Below are positions 26,675-35,200 of a DNA stretch of 52,870 nucleotides, piece by piece. Every line of letters begins with the position of its first letter. Positions within the stretch are counted from its first letter, which is position 1. A model generated the notes under the pieces. The model had not been told where the DNA came from and ran no database searches. It was given only the letters and a program-made list of their open reading frames with translations. Made by a program: the position numbers and the translations under genes. The DNA is from GCA-2746795 sp964643965 (lineage in GTDB: Bacteria > Chloroflexota > Anaerolineae > Promineifilales > Promineifilaceae): contig CAZXVH010000022.1 in assembly GCA_964643965.1 (NCBI GenBank), positions 1-52,870 on the forward strand, in the 5' to 3' direction.

Positions 26675-27727
26675 TTAAAGCTCGTAGCGAGCGATGGCCT
26701 CGTCGAGGATACTGTTTACCAATCTGGCATAACTCCAGCCATCCGCTTTGGCCTCAATGCACAGGTCTGAATACTCGGGGTTTAAACCGGGCAGCGGGTT
26801 GATTTCCAGGATGGTCGGTTTGTTATCGTTGTGGATGTCCAGGCGAAAATCAACGCGGGCCACATCCTGGCAGCCGGTGACACGGAAGGTGGCGGCCGTC
26901 AGCCAGTTTAATTCCTCGATTTGTTCTTCTGTCAGGGGAGCCGGGCACAGATAGTGAAATTCGTGGACTAATTCTGTTTTGATGCGGCTGGTATAAATGC
27001 CCGCTTCTTCTTCTGAATAGCGGCTCATGTCGATTTCCAGGGGCGGGAAGCAGTGCAGCCCACGAGAAATACGTGGCGCGTCTTCATTTTCTGGCAGCCG
27101 CCAGGCCACCGGACTGGTGAGATTGCCAATAACGCCCACAGTGATTTCGCGCCCCTCAATGAATGCTTCGGCCAATACCGGTTGATCATATTTTTCAAAC
27201 AGGCGGCGCAGTTGGGTGCGCAGCTCCTCTTCACTGCGCACGATGTTTTCGGCGCTGACGCCCATACCGGTTCCTTCCCGGCTGGGTTTGACGAAGATGG
27301 GGAAGGTGAGGTCATCGTTGAGCGGTTCGGTGATGCGTTCAAAAACCTGGAAGGGCGGGGTGGGCAAATCGTGGTAGGTGAGGATGCGCTTGGTCATGGG
27401 TTTGTCCAGGGTCAGGGCCAGGGTAAGAACTTGTGAACCGGTGTAGGGTATGCGCAGCATCTCTAAGATGGCAGGTACTTGTGATTCACGGGCATCGCCA
27501 AAATGCCCTTCGCAAATATTAAAGCAGATGTCTGGTTTGATTTGACGCAAATTGTCGAATAATGTGGGGTCGCCCTCTAAAAAGGTGACTTGATGACCAC
27601 CGCTTTCCAGGGCTTCAGTGATGGCGTTTATGGTGAATTCTGAATCGAGATCATCCCACATATCGGGGGGCATATTGGGCAAAACGGGAGCATTTTTTTG
27701 TAGGTTGGCTAATAAGGCAACGTGCAT
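26675..27727 (-). CDS. D-alanine-D-alanine ligase-like ATP-grasp protein
   Basis: This 350-residue ATP-grasp protein resembles D-Ala-D-Ala ligases: an N-terminal substrate domain with ICEGHFGDARESQVPAILE and PYTGSQVLTLALTLDKPMTK, a central grasp with PIFVKPSREGTGMGVS and VLAEAFIEGREITVGV, and a metal site with RVDFRLDIHN and EINPLPGLNPEYSD. Canonical Ddl reads EGxxGEDG at the first motif; here it is EGHFGDARES. It could therefore be a Ddl variant or a ligase for another peptide. It is a single gene with no murein genes nearby. Confidence 0.85.
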   Translation of the reverse strand: MHVALLANLQKNAPVLPNMPPDMWDDLDSEFTINAITEALESGGHQVTFLEGDPTLFDNLRQIKPDICFNICEGHFGDARESQVPAILEMLRIPYTGSQVLTLALTLDKPMTKRILTYHDLPTPPFQVFERITEPLNDDLTFPIFVKPSREGTGMGVSAENIVRSEEELRTQLRRLFEKYDQPVLAEAFIEGREITVGVIGNLTSPVAWRLPENEDAPRISRGLHCFPPLEIDMSRYSEEEAGIYTSRIKTELVHEFHYLCPAPLTEEQIEELNWLTAATFRVTGCQDVARVDFRLDIHNDNKPTILEINPLPGLNPEYSDLCIEAKADGWSYARLVNSILDEAIARYEL

Positions 27728-27793
27728 GTTAGGCTATTTTTCTCCTTAAAATTGGAAACCCATCTTGTCGATACAGGCTGAGAGATGGGTTTG

Positions 27794-27824
27794 TTGACAT
27801 GATTAAATTTGATGAAAGTATAAT
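27794..27824 (+). promoter_or_regulatory. Promoter of lipB
   Basis: TTGACA (27794-27799) and TATAAT (27819-27824) are both consensus, with a 19-base spacer. The expected start near 27831 is about 90 bases before lipB. Confidence 0.6.
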
Positions 27825-27923
27825 GACTGCTGTTTAAAAGTCTAGTAATTGGGGCATAAGTTTTTGATAACGGCCGTTTCCCCCTGGTTGACTTTTCGTT
27901 AGAGGAAGGATAGCCTTACGCCT

Positions 27924-28634
27924 ATGAACATTGAAGTCACCTGGTTGGGTCAAATCGAGTATGATGCGGCCTGGGATAAGCAAAAGGCGCTGGTTTCTGC
28001 GCGAGAAGAAAACCCTGATTTAAGTGATGAACTGCTGCTGCTGGAACATCCTCCCACTTATACCCTGGGGCGCAGTGGTAAACTCGCCCACCTGCTCCTG
28101 AGCGAAACCCAAATTGAAGATCAAGGTTTCACGGTACGCTGGGTGGATCGCGGTGGGGATATCACCTATCATGGTCCCGGTCAATTGGTGGGCTACCCCA
28201 TCCTCAATTTGCAGCGGCTGTTTCAACGGCAAGGCTTCACCAAGCCGGACTTCAAACGGTATTTGCGTCATCTGGAAGCGGTCATCATCCAGGCATTGGC
28301 CGGATTTGGCATTGTGGGCTGGCGCTATGAAGGGTATACCGGCGTGTGGGTAGACCGGCCCGACGGCCCACGCAAAATTGCAGCGATTGGGGTGCGCGTC
28401 AATGCCAGAGGGATTAGCAGTCACGGTTTTGCCTTGAATGTAAATCCAAATATGACCCATTTTACCCACATTGTGCCCTGTGGCATCAGTGAACATGGCG
28501 TAACCAGTATGGCGGAAATTTTGGAACGGCCGTTAGCCCCCCTGGACCTCTTGAAACCGATGACTGAAGCATTTGCCGCCATCTTTGAAATACCAGTGGA
28601 CAGTGAACAGTTTGCAGTGGACAGTTTGCAGTGA
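27924..28634 (+). CDS. lipB: Octanoyltransferase LipB
   Basis: This 236-residue enzyme transfers octanoyl groups from acyl carrier protein to the lipoyl domains of 2-oxoacid dehydrogenases and GcvH. It shows LEHPPTYTLGRSG, RGGDITYHGPGQLVGYPI, the lysine site KIAAIGVRV, and the catalytic cysteine in PCGISEHGVTSM. The last dozen residues (VDSEQFAVDSLQ) come from a CAGTGAACAGT-type repeat that runs over the stop codon, so the natural C-terminus has probably been extended. lipA follows on the same strand and completes the pathway. Confidence 0.96.
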   Translation: MNIEVTWLGQIEYDAAWDKQKALVSAREENPDLSDELLLLEHPPTYTLGRSGKLAHLLLSETQIEDQGFTVRWVDRGGDITYHGPGQLVGYPILNLQRLFQRQGFTKPDFKRYLRHLEAVIIQALAGFGIVGWRYEGYTGVWVDRPDGPRKIAAIGVRVNARGISSHGFALNVNPNMTHFTHIVPCGISEHGVTSMAEILERPLAPLDLLKPMTEAFAAIFEIPVDSEQFAVDSLQ

Positions 28635-28653
28635 ACAGTTTACAGTGAACAGT
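28594..28653 (+). repeat. CAGTGAACAGT-word repeat overlapping the lipB end
   Basis: About 60 bases are made of direct copies of CAGTGGACAGT, CAGTGAACAGT and TTTGCAGT words. The first two thirds are translated as the LipB tail. Related words lie inside mutS (34990-35029), at the end of crtI (45281-45345) and inside the P450 gene (46222-46255). Confidence 0.85.
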
Positions 28654-28673
28654 AATCGGCGAACTGCCTATTT

Positions 28674-28767
28674 GACTACAAGACTACAAGACTACTCGAC
28701 TACTCGACTACAAGACTACTCGACTACTCGACTACAAGACTACTCGACTACTCGACTACTCGACTAC
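28674..28767 (+). repeat. Tandem 8-bp GACTAC repeat before lipA
   Basis: About twelve head-to-tail 8-base units occur, either AAGACTAC or TCGACTAC. They run to CTGACCAAGGATC, where AAGGA serves as the lipA ribosome site. Two such units with a similar tail lie before the winged-helix gene at 1316. Units are contiguous with no spacers, so this is not a CRISPR array. Confidence 0.9.
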
Positions 28768-28787
28768 CTGACCAAGGATCACCTCAC

Positions 28788-29750
28788 ATGTCTGAAATTA
28801 AACTCGATTCCATCAATGTAAACCACCATCCCGCTATCAAGCCTGGGCGACGGCATCCCGATTGGATTCGGGCGCGGATTCCCAGTGGCGAGAATTACGA
28901 ACGGCTCAATGCCTTGATGCGCAGCAAATCGTTACACACCGTTTGTGAAGAAGCGCAGTGCCCCAATATGGGCGAATGCTGGGGCGCGGGCACAGCTACC
29001 TTCTTGATGATGGGCGATATTTGTACGCGCAGCTGCGCTTTCTGTGATATTAAAACAGGACGGCCGTTCCCCCTGGATTTTGCCGAACCAGAACGAGTGG
29101 CAACGGCCGTTAAATCCATGAACTTACGCCACGTCGTCATCACCTCCGTCAACCGGGATGAACGCAAAGATGGCGGGGCGCCCATCTTCGCGGCCGTCAT
29201 CAAACGCATCCGTGAAGTGCAGCCCGGCTGCTCCATCGAACTGCTCATCCCCGACTTCAAAGGGAATGCTGAGGCCCTTAAAATCGTCATGGATGCCCGG
29301 CCAGAAATATTAGGCCACAACGTGGAGACCGTGCCCCGGCTCTTCAAAAAAGTGCAGCCCCAAGACAGATACGAATGGGCCATGACCACCCTGGCAAACG
29401 CCAAGAAAATGGATCCCGAAGTGCTGACCAAGAGCGGCATCATGGTGGGTTTGGGCGAAACCTGGGATGAACTGCTGGCCGTCATGCAGGATTGCACCGA
29501 CCGGGGCGTCGATATTTTAACCGTCGGCCAATACCTGCAACCGCGTGCGGATCAGCATTTGCCGGTGGCAAAGTATTACCATCCCGACGAGTTTGCCGAA
29601 ATCAAGCGTATCGGCCTGGAGATGGGCTTCCAGTGGGTGGAAAGCGGCCCGATGGTGCGCAGCAGCTACCACGCCGACCAGCAGGTGCGGGCGCTGTCAC
29701 CGATTTATAAGCAGAAGTTTGGCAAAGAGTTGGTGAAGACAGGGGAATAA
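28788..29750 (+). CDS. lipA: Lipoyl synthase
   Basis: This 320-residue radical-SAM enzyme inserts two sulfurs into octanoyl groups. The auxiliary cluster is bound by CEEAQCPNMGEC (spacing C-x4-C-x5-C), the SAM cluster by CTRSCAFC (C-x3-C-x2-C), and the C-terminal RSSYHA provides the conserved serine ligand. Length and motifs are standard. ATG 28788 follows AAGGA in the repeat tail. It is likely co-expressed with lipB (153-base gap filled by repeats). A clear terminator follows. Confidence 0.97.
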   Translation: MSEIKLDSINVNHHPAIKPGRRHPDWIRARIPSGENYERLNALMRSKSLHTVCEEAQCPNMGECWGAGTATFLMMGDICTRSCAFCDIKTGRPFPLDFAEPERVATAVKSMNLRHVVITSVNRDERKDGGAPIFAAVIKRIREVQPGCSIELLIPDFKGNAEALKIVMDARPEILGHNVETVPRLFKKVQPQDRYEWAMTTLANAKKMDPEVLTKSGIMVGLGETWDELLAVMQDCTDRGVDILTVGQYLQPRADQHLPVAKYYHPDEFAEIKRIGLEMGFQWVESGPMVRSSYHADQQVRALSPIYKQKFGKELVKTGE

Positions 29751-29766
29751 AGCCACCTTCGATTAG

Positions 29767-29807
29767 AAGGTCTCTGGTAATTGCAAGAATGCCAGAGACC
29801 TTTTTTG
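29767..29807 (+). terminator. Rho-independent terminator after lipA
   Basis: AAGGTCTCTGG (29767-29777) pairs with CCAGAGACCTT (29792-29802), followed by TTTTTT. Confidence 0.88.
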
Positions 29808-29904
29808 ATCGGATAGTACAATAGGTGGTGTAGCGCGATTTTTAAACCAATTTCTGGGCCTTGATAAGGGATGGGTTCGTACTTGATTTTTCCTTTTATT
29901 CTGC

Positions 29905-32061
29905 TTATTTTGGGATTGATAGGTTGGAACGCCAAACATTGTCCGGTAGTGGACGGCCGTTTTGAGTGACGGGTAGTCTGATTTGAGTGTTTGAATCGTA
30001 CGCGCCAACCAGGATGTTTATATTTTCCGCAGCGTCAAGGGTTAGCTGATGTGAGTCGTGGATGATGTCGCCGTTTTGCCAGATGTGAGTGGGGCTGCTA
30101 CCTTGCGCCGGTGTGGCATCAGATTGGGCGATCAAGTTCCCGTTTTCGTCAAGGACGTGGATGAAGATGGTATAGTCTTGCGTGACATCGGCGGTGGCCT
30201 GCCACCACAAATGGATGAGGAGATGATCGGGAGAAACGGCCGTTTCCAGTCCCACCAATTCAAATAATCCCCCAAAATTTACCGGCTCACTCAGTTGTGA
30301 TAGGGAATCTGGCAGCAGTAAGGGGAGAGCCGGTCGCACCACCACCTCTCCCACCATAGGCCAGGCATCCGCATCATCGGAGCCATGAAGCCAAACGCCC
30401 AGCCTCGCCAAAGTGGGGCCGAACAGTTCCCCTTCTGGTCTTAACCAGACACGATCTTGATAAATTGTTTTTGCCTGCCATGCCTGGGTTGGATTTAGGC
30501 CGCTGCCCGGCATACTGGTTTGTTTTGCAATGGTTATCCAGTTTTCTGCCTGGGGCGCCAATAATTGCACGGAGACGGCGCAATCATCTTGCGGCGTCGC
30601 CAGCGTTTCAAAGTACAAGTCAACAGATGTCGTTTCTCCCAAAACAAATGGCTCTGACCGCACTGCGTTTAATACAATGTCCTCGCCATACTGTTTGCCA
30701 ACGGGATGCGCATTTTCTGGGATAGCGTGCGCCTGTTTCAGTCGCCGCGCTTGCGGATAGAGGGTAGGAAACAGGAAAATGAACAGCAGCAGGATAGAAG
30801 CGAAGGAGGCAAAAGCGACAGTTAAATTGGCCGGTTTCTGTTTGGCGGGCGACCACCAGCGGTTCCAGCCAGCGCCTACCAACCAGGCGAGGCTGGGCCA
30901 TGTGGGCAATAGCCAACGTCCTTCCGGCACGAGGAACCCTACATCTCTTACCATCAAGGTTTTCACGGCTAGAAATACGCCAATCAAGGCGGCTGACCAG
31001 GTTAGATGGATTAAAATCAGAGAGGACGGCTGCCTGAATTTAGCTTTAAACCGAAACCAGCCGGTTACTGCCATGGCGTAGAAAAGCAACCACGCCCAAT
31101 ATACCCACGGCGGCCCGAAGCCAACATCGCCCGGACTCCAGTCGAGCCAGAAAGATTTGAACAACCAGTTAGCAAAAGGCAGCAGCAAGCCAAAATCGAA
31201 CGGAGATAGGGTCAATAAGTGGCGAATAGGGACGCTGGGGGCCAGGCCCAAGGCGTCGCCGCTTCTCTGGAAGTTGATGAACAACCAGGCAGCCCAAATC
31301 GGTAAAAAACCAACAGCGGCCCACACTGCGGAGAAAAGCACGTCACGGATTTGTCTGTTTTTGAGCCAGCGTACGCAGAGCAGGATGGGCAGCAGGGTAA
31401 TGAGAAAGATGGCGCTGGCTTTACTCAACATGGCCAGACCAAAGAGGATGCCCCAGAACAGATAGCGGCGGGGCGAGTTGTCGTTTAAGAGAAGATGGGT
31501 GGAGTAAGCGAGAAGGAGGGCGGCAACGGCCGTTACGGCGATATCATTGTTCGCGGTGGTGGAAAGAAAGAGGAACATGGGTTGAAAGGCCACCAGGCTG
31601 GTGATGAGCAAGCTCATCTCCACAGACATCGACTGCCGGGCCATCCCATACATAGCCGATACAGTTAGCAAGCCAAACAGCAGCGCCGTGAACCGGCTGG
31701 CATATAACACCGGTACATTTGCTGGGGAAAGGTTGAGATACGGGTTGAGATTTCCACGAATCGTGCTGATAAAATAGGGATTTGGCGTAAAAGCGCTGTC
31801 GAGCGCCGGCTGGGGGAAGGGCAAACTCAGCAGCGCCGCCAGACCATAATAAACGGGCGGCTGATGGCGCTCGTCGGCGCGGGTAGAGGTTTGTAAATCT
31901 GGCAGCTTGCCAGTCAGCCGCAGCAGCGCCACATGTTCGTAATGCAGCACCTCATTTGGACCGCTAAAGGCTGGCAGCCGGAATATCATCGTGCCAGCAA
32001 GTAGTAGATAGGCCAGGAGCAGCAGCAAAAAGAATTTATTATTTGAAACAGCGTTTTTCAT
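29905..32061 (-). CDS. Glycosyltransferase-like multi-pass membrane protein
   Basis: This protein of about 718 residues has 11-12 membrane segments in its first 430 residues and an extracytoplasmic C-terminal part of about 290 residues. It resembles lipid-linked sugar transferases of the PMT/GT39 and DUF2142 type: an early acidic loop GPNEVLHYEH, then ERHQPPVYYGLAALL, and repeated Leu-rich helices. The C-terminal beta-rich region (FVLGETTSVDLYFETLA, LIHLWWQATADVTQDY) may bind carbohydrate. An in-frame ATG at 32184 is only about ten bases from the predicted transcript start and has no ribosome site, so I prefer 32061. Acceptor and sugar are unknown. Confidence 0.8.
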   Translation of the reverse strand: MKNAVSNNKFFLLLLLAYLLLAGTMIFRLPAFSGPNEVLHYEHVALLRLTGKLPDLQTSTRADERHQPPVYYGLAALLSLPFPQPALDSAFTPNPYFISTIRGNLNPYLNLSPANVPVLYASRFTALLFGLLTVSAMYGMARQSMSVEMSLLITSLVAFQPMFLFLSTTANNDIAVTAVAALLLAYSTHLLLNDNSPRRYLFWGILFGLAMLSKASAIFLITLLPILLCVRWLKNRQIRDVLFSAVWAAVGFLPIWAAWLFINFQRSGDALGLAPSVPIRHLLTLSPFDFGLLLPFANWLFKSFWLDWSPGDVGFGPPWVYWAWLLFYAMAVTGWFRFKAKFRQPSSLILIHLTWSAALIGVFLAVKTLMVRDVGFLVPEGRWLLPTWPSLAWLVGAGWNRWWSPAKQKPANLTVAFASFASILLLFIFLFPTLYPQARRLKQAHAIPENAHPVGKQYGEDIVLNAVRSEPFVLGETTSVDLYFETLATPQDDCAVSVQLLAPQAENWITIAKQTSMPGSGLNPTQAWQAKTIYQDRVWLRPEGELFGPTLARLGVWLHGSDDADAWPMVGEVVVRPALPLLLPDSLSQLSEPVNFGGLFELVGLETAVSPDHLLIHLWWQATADVTQDYTIFIHVLDENGNLIAQSDATPAQGSSPTHIWQNGDIIHDSHQLTLDAAENINILVGAYDSNTQIRLPVTQNGRPLPDNVWRSNLSIPK

Positions 32062-32200
32062 AGCGTGGTAGGCATGTTTAATGTTACGTGATGGTAAAAA
32101 GTGTCTTGTCTTTTTGGGCGATGAATGTGCTTTGATCACCGAGGGGAAAAGTGAATTGGGGAGTGGTGTGGCCGAAGCTGGCATTGGCGATGATGGATAA

Positions 32201-32209
32201 ATTATACCA
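32201..32209 (-). promoter_or_regulatory. Extended -10 promoter upstream of the membrane glycosyltransferase
   Basis: The minus strand reads TGGTATAAT (complement of 32201-32209), a TG-extended -10 box, immediately after mutS ends. It suggests that the membrane protein gene is transcribed separately from mutS. Confidence 0.5.
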
Positions 32210-32223
32210 TATCTTCTTACGCC

Positions 32224-35200
32224 CTATTCCTTTTTCCTTTGCGTATAGCGACGCTTCCACTCATACAGTTTGTTGATGGCTTCCAGCGGGGTGAGCGTGT
32301 TCACGTCCAGGTCGCTCAGTTCATCCAGGATGGGGCTGGATTCAGGGAAGAGGGCGACTTGTTGGCCTGTGGTGAAACGGCTGGGTTCAACGGCCGTTGT
32401 CGGGGCATGTTTCTCTAATTCCTTCAAAATCTCATTGGCGCGATTAACCACGTCCCGGGGCAGTCCGGCTAATTGCGCTACGTGGATGCCGTAGCTCTGG
32501 TCGGCGCCGCCCGGCACAATTTTGTGTAAAAACACCACCGAATCCCCTTCTTCCGCCACATCTACATTGTAGTTGGCCACCATCGGCAGCAGGTCAGCCA
32601 GGCCGACCAGTTCATGGTAATGGGTGGCGAAGAGGGTGCGCGGCTTGAGGCGCGGGTGGTTGTGCAAGTATTCGACCATCGACCAGGCGATTGCCAGGCC
32701 ATCGTAAGTGCTGGTGCCACGGCCGATTTCGTCCAGGATGAGCAGGGAGCGGTGTGTGGCGTGGTTGAGAATCTCGGCCGCCTCGACCATTTCCACCATG
32801 AAAGTGCTGCGTCCCTGGTGCAGTTCATCATGCGCCCCAATGCGCGTAAAGATGCGATCTACCAGTCCGATATGCGCTTCAGCGGCGGGTACGTAGCTGC
32901 CGATTTGGGCCATCAGGGCAATGAGCGCCACCTGTCGTAAATAGGTGGAGTTATGGCTGACAAGCCCATTGGCAATATAAGCATGGTCGTGGGTGACAGA
33001 TAAATCAAATACCTCGTTTTCTCCCGTGTGAATGCTTTCTACGTAGTCATAAAAATAGCGGGTTTGAGCTACGCTCTCTAGCTCTGGGAAGGGGACGTTG
33101 TTTTGTTTACAATAGTCGAGCAGTTCGTCTAACTTGTCATAGGAAATATTACGGCCGTTAGGAAAATAGGTGTAGAAAATAGAATTGATGCGTTTGTTGC
33201 TTTTTAAGGTGGCTGTTTTATCTGGCGTAGCCACAATGTGCGCCTGGGTTTGTTTTAAAGCGGCCGTCAGGTGGGGGATGCCGCCAATGTTTGGATGCCT
33301 CAGATCAGACGCTAACTCCCTACGTTCTGCTTTGCGCGGCAAACGGAAGCCGATCAATTTATGAAAATTGATGGCGTCTGCGCCATTGATAGATATGCGA
33401 TAATTAGGCCGCCGGTTGGTTTTTTTCTCGCGTAGGGAGGCGATCAAACCGAAATTTAGCAGAAGTAGCTGTACTTCTCGGGCCATGCGGGGGGAGCTGG
33501 TAGAAAAGCGGACATTGCCGTATCTATTTTCCACAAAACCGTCAGCGTCAAACAACCCTTGCAGAAAAGCGCGGACGATCTCCTTTGGCGCTCTCAAAAT
33601 AGAGAGGGGTACGGTTTTTTCATGCGCCCGATGGTAGCCTAAACCGAGTTCTGCAAAAAAAACGCGGATTTGCTGACTGGTGATGATGAAATCTTTGCCA
33701 TTTGTTTTCGTTTGAACGGGGTAATTAAACAAACGCTGGATTATTTCCGCGAAAGTCTGGGCAATAAACGCATCGCCGGTAGAAAGGTTGATGGCGTTTT
33801 TGTATGTCATTGTGCCGTCCCCAATCAGCAGCCCCATGATGTAAGCGAGGTCTGGGGTCAATTGGGAGGGTAAGGGGTAGCGCTTGACGTTTTTGAGGGC
33901 GATGGCATTTGGGGTGGAAACGGCCGTTTCTGTGCCCCACATATCAATTTGCTGTCCGATGGCGACCACATCTTCGAGCTGCATATCGCCCAATCGCCGC
34001 CAATTCTCTTGTCCATCGGCAAAACGGACCCAAATGCGGTGATCGACCGTGCCTGTGAGGGTATAGCCAAGACGAGTTTTGATAGTAATCGTCTCTGCGA
34101 TTCCTCCTTTAAAAAAATGAGTTGCCAATTGGGGGCCGCCAGAGCCATATACTGGCTGATGGATAGGCGTAAACTCGTTTTCTCCCGCGTCAGGCGGCAT
34201 CAGATCTATGATGGGCATCAGCCCCCGATCTGTAAATATTAGGGTATCTGCTGTCACACATTTTCCGGACATGTTGGGGCCGGTGATGATTTGGATGCGG
34301 TCGCTGCTGGTGAATTGGGCGTTGTTGGGCACAAAGCGGTCGCCAATTTGGGCGCCGGTCGCCTGTTCCACCACGGGATGACGGCCGTTTTCAATCAGCA
34401 GTCCGTCTTCATTAGAGAGGATGGGGCGCACGTAGTTGTTGTTGGCGGCGGCTTCGGCCAGGGCGGCGGCGACGTCGATTTGGGCCAGAATGTCGGCCGT
34501 TGCCAGCAGCCGTTGGGCGTGTTGCGCCACTTGTCCGGTTAGCTCAGTGAAGACGCGCCGCTCAATTTCCAGGATGCGGTCTTCGGCGTTGAGGATGAGC
34601 GTTTCGTACTCTTTGAGTTCTGGCGTGATGTAGCGCTCGGCGTTGGTGAGCGTTTGCTTGCGGATGTAATCCTCTGGCACGGCGTCGGCATTGGCGCGGG
34701 TGACCTCAATGTAGTAGCCAAACACCTTGTTGAAACCCACCTTGAGCGATGAGATGCCGGTGCGTTCTCGTTCACGCGGCTCCAGCTGCGCCACCCACTG
34801 CCGCGCATGAGCCGAAGAGTTCATGACGCCATCCAGTTCGGCCGAGAAGCCAGGTTTGATGACGCCCATCTTGTTGAAATTGGTGGGCGCGTCGTCGGCG
34901 ATGGCGCGGTTGATGAGGTTGCTGGTTTGAGGACAGGGATCGAGATTGGAGATAAGAGAGTGTAGATTGGAGATTGGAGATTGAGCGCCGTCTGTTAACT
35001 GTTCACTGTTCACTGTCAACTGTTTACTGATCTCCGGCACGGCTTCCAACGCCAACTTGATGTACTCCAAATCACGCGGCGTCGCTTTGCCGCTGAGGAC
35101 GCGGTTGGTGAGCCGTTCCAGGTCGGGCAAGCCTTTGAGCGTGGCGCGGATGTCGGCGCGGAGCAGGGTATCGTTGTAAAACGTTTCCACTTGATCCAGT

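Noticed and set aside
28674..28767. Tandem array considered as a CRISPR
   Set aside because: Units are 8 bases, contiguous and without spacers; no cas genes are nearby.
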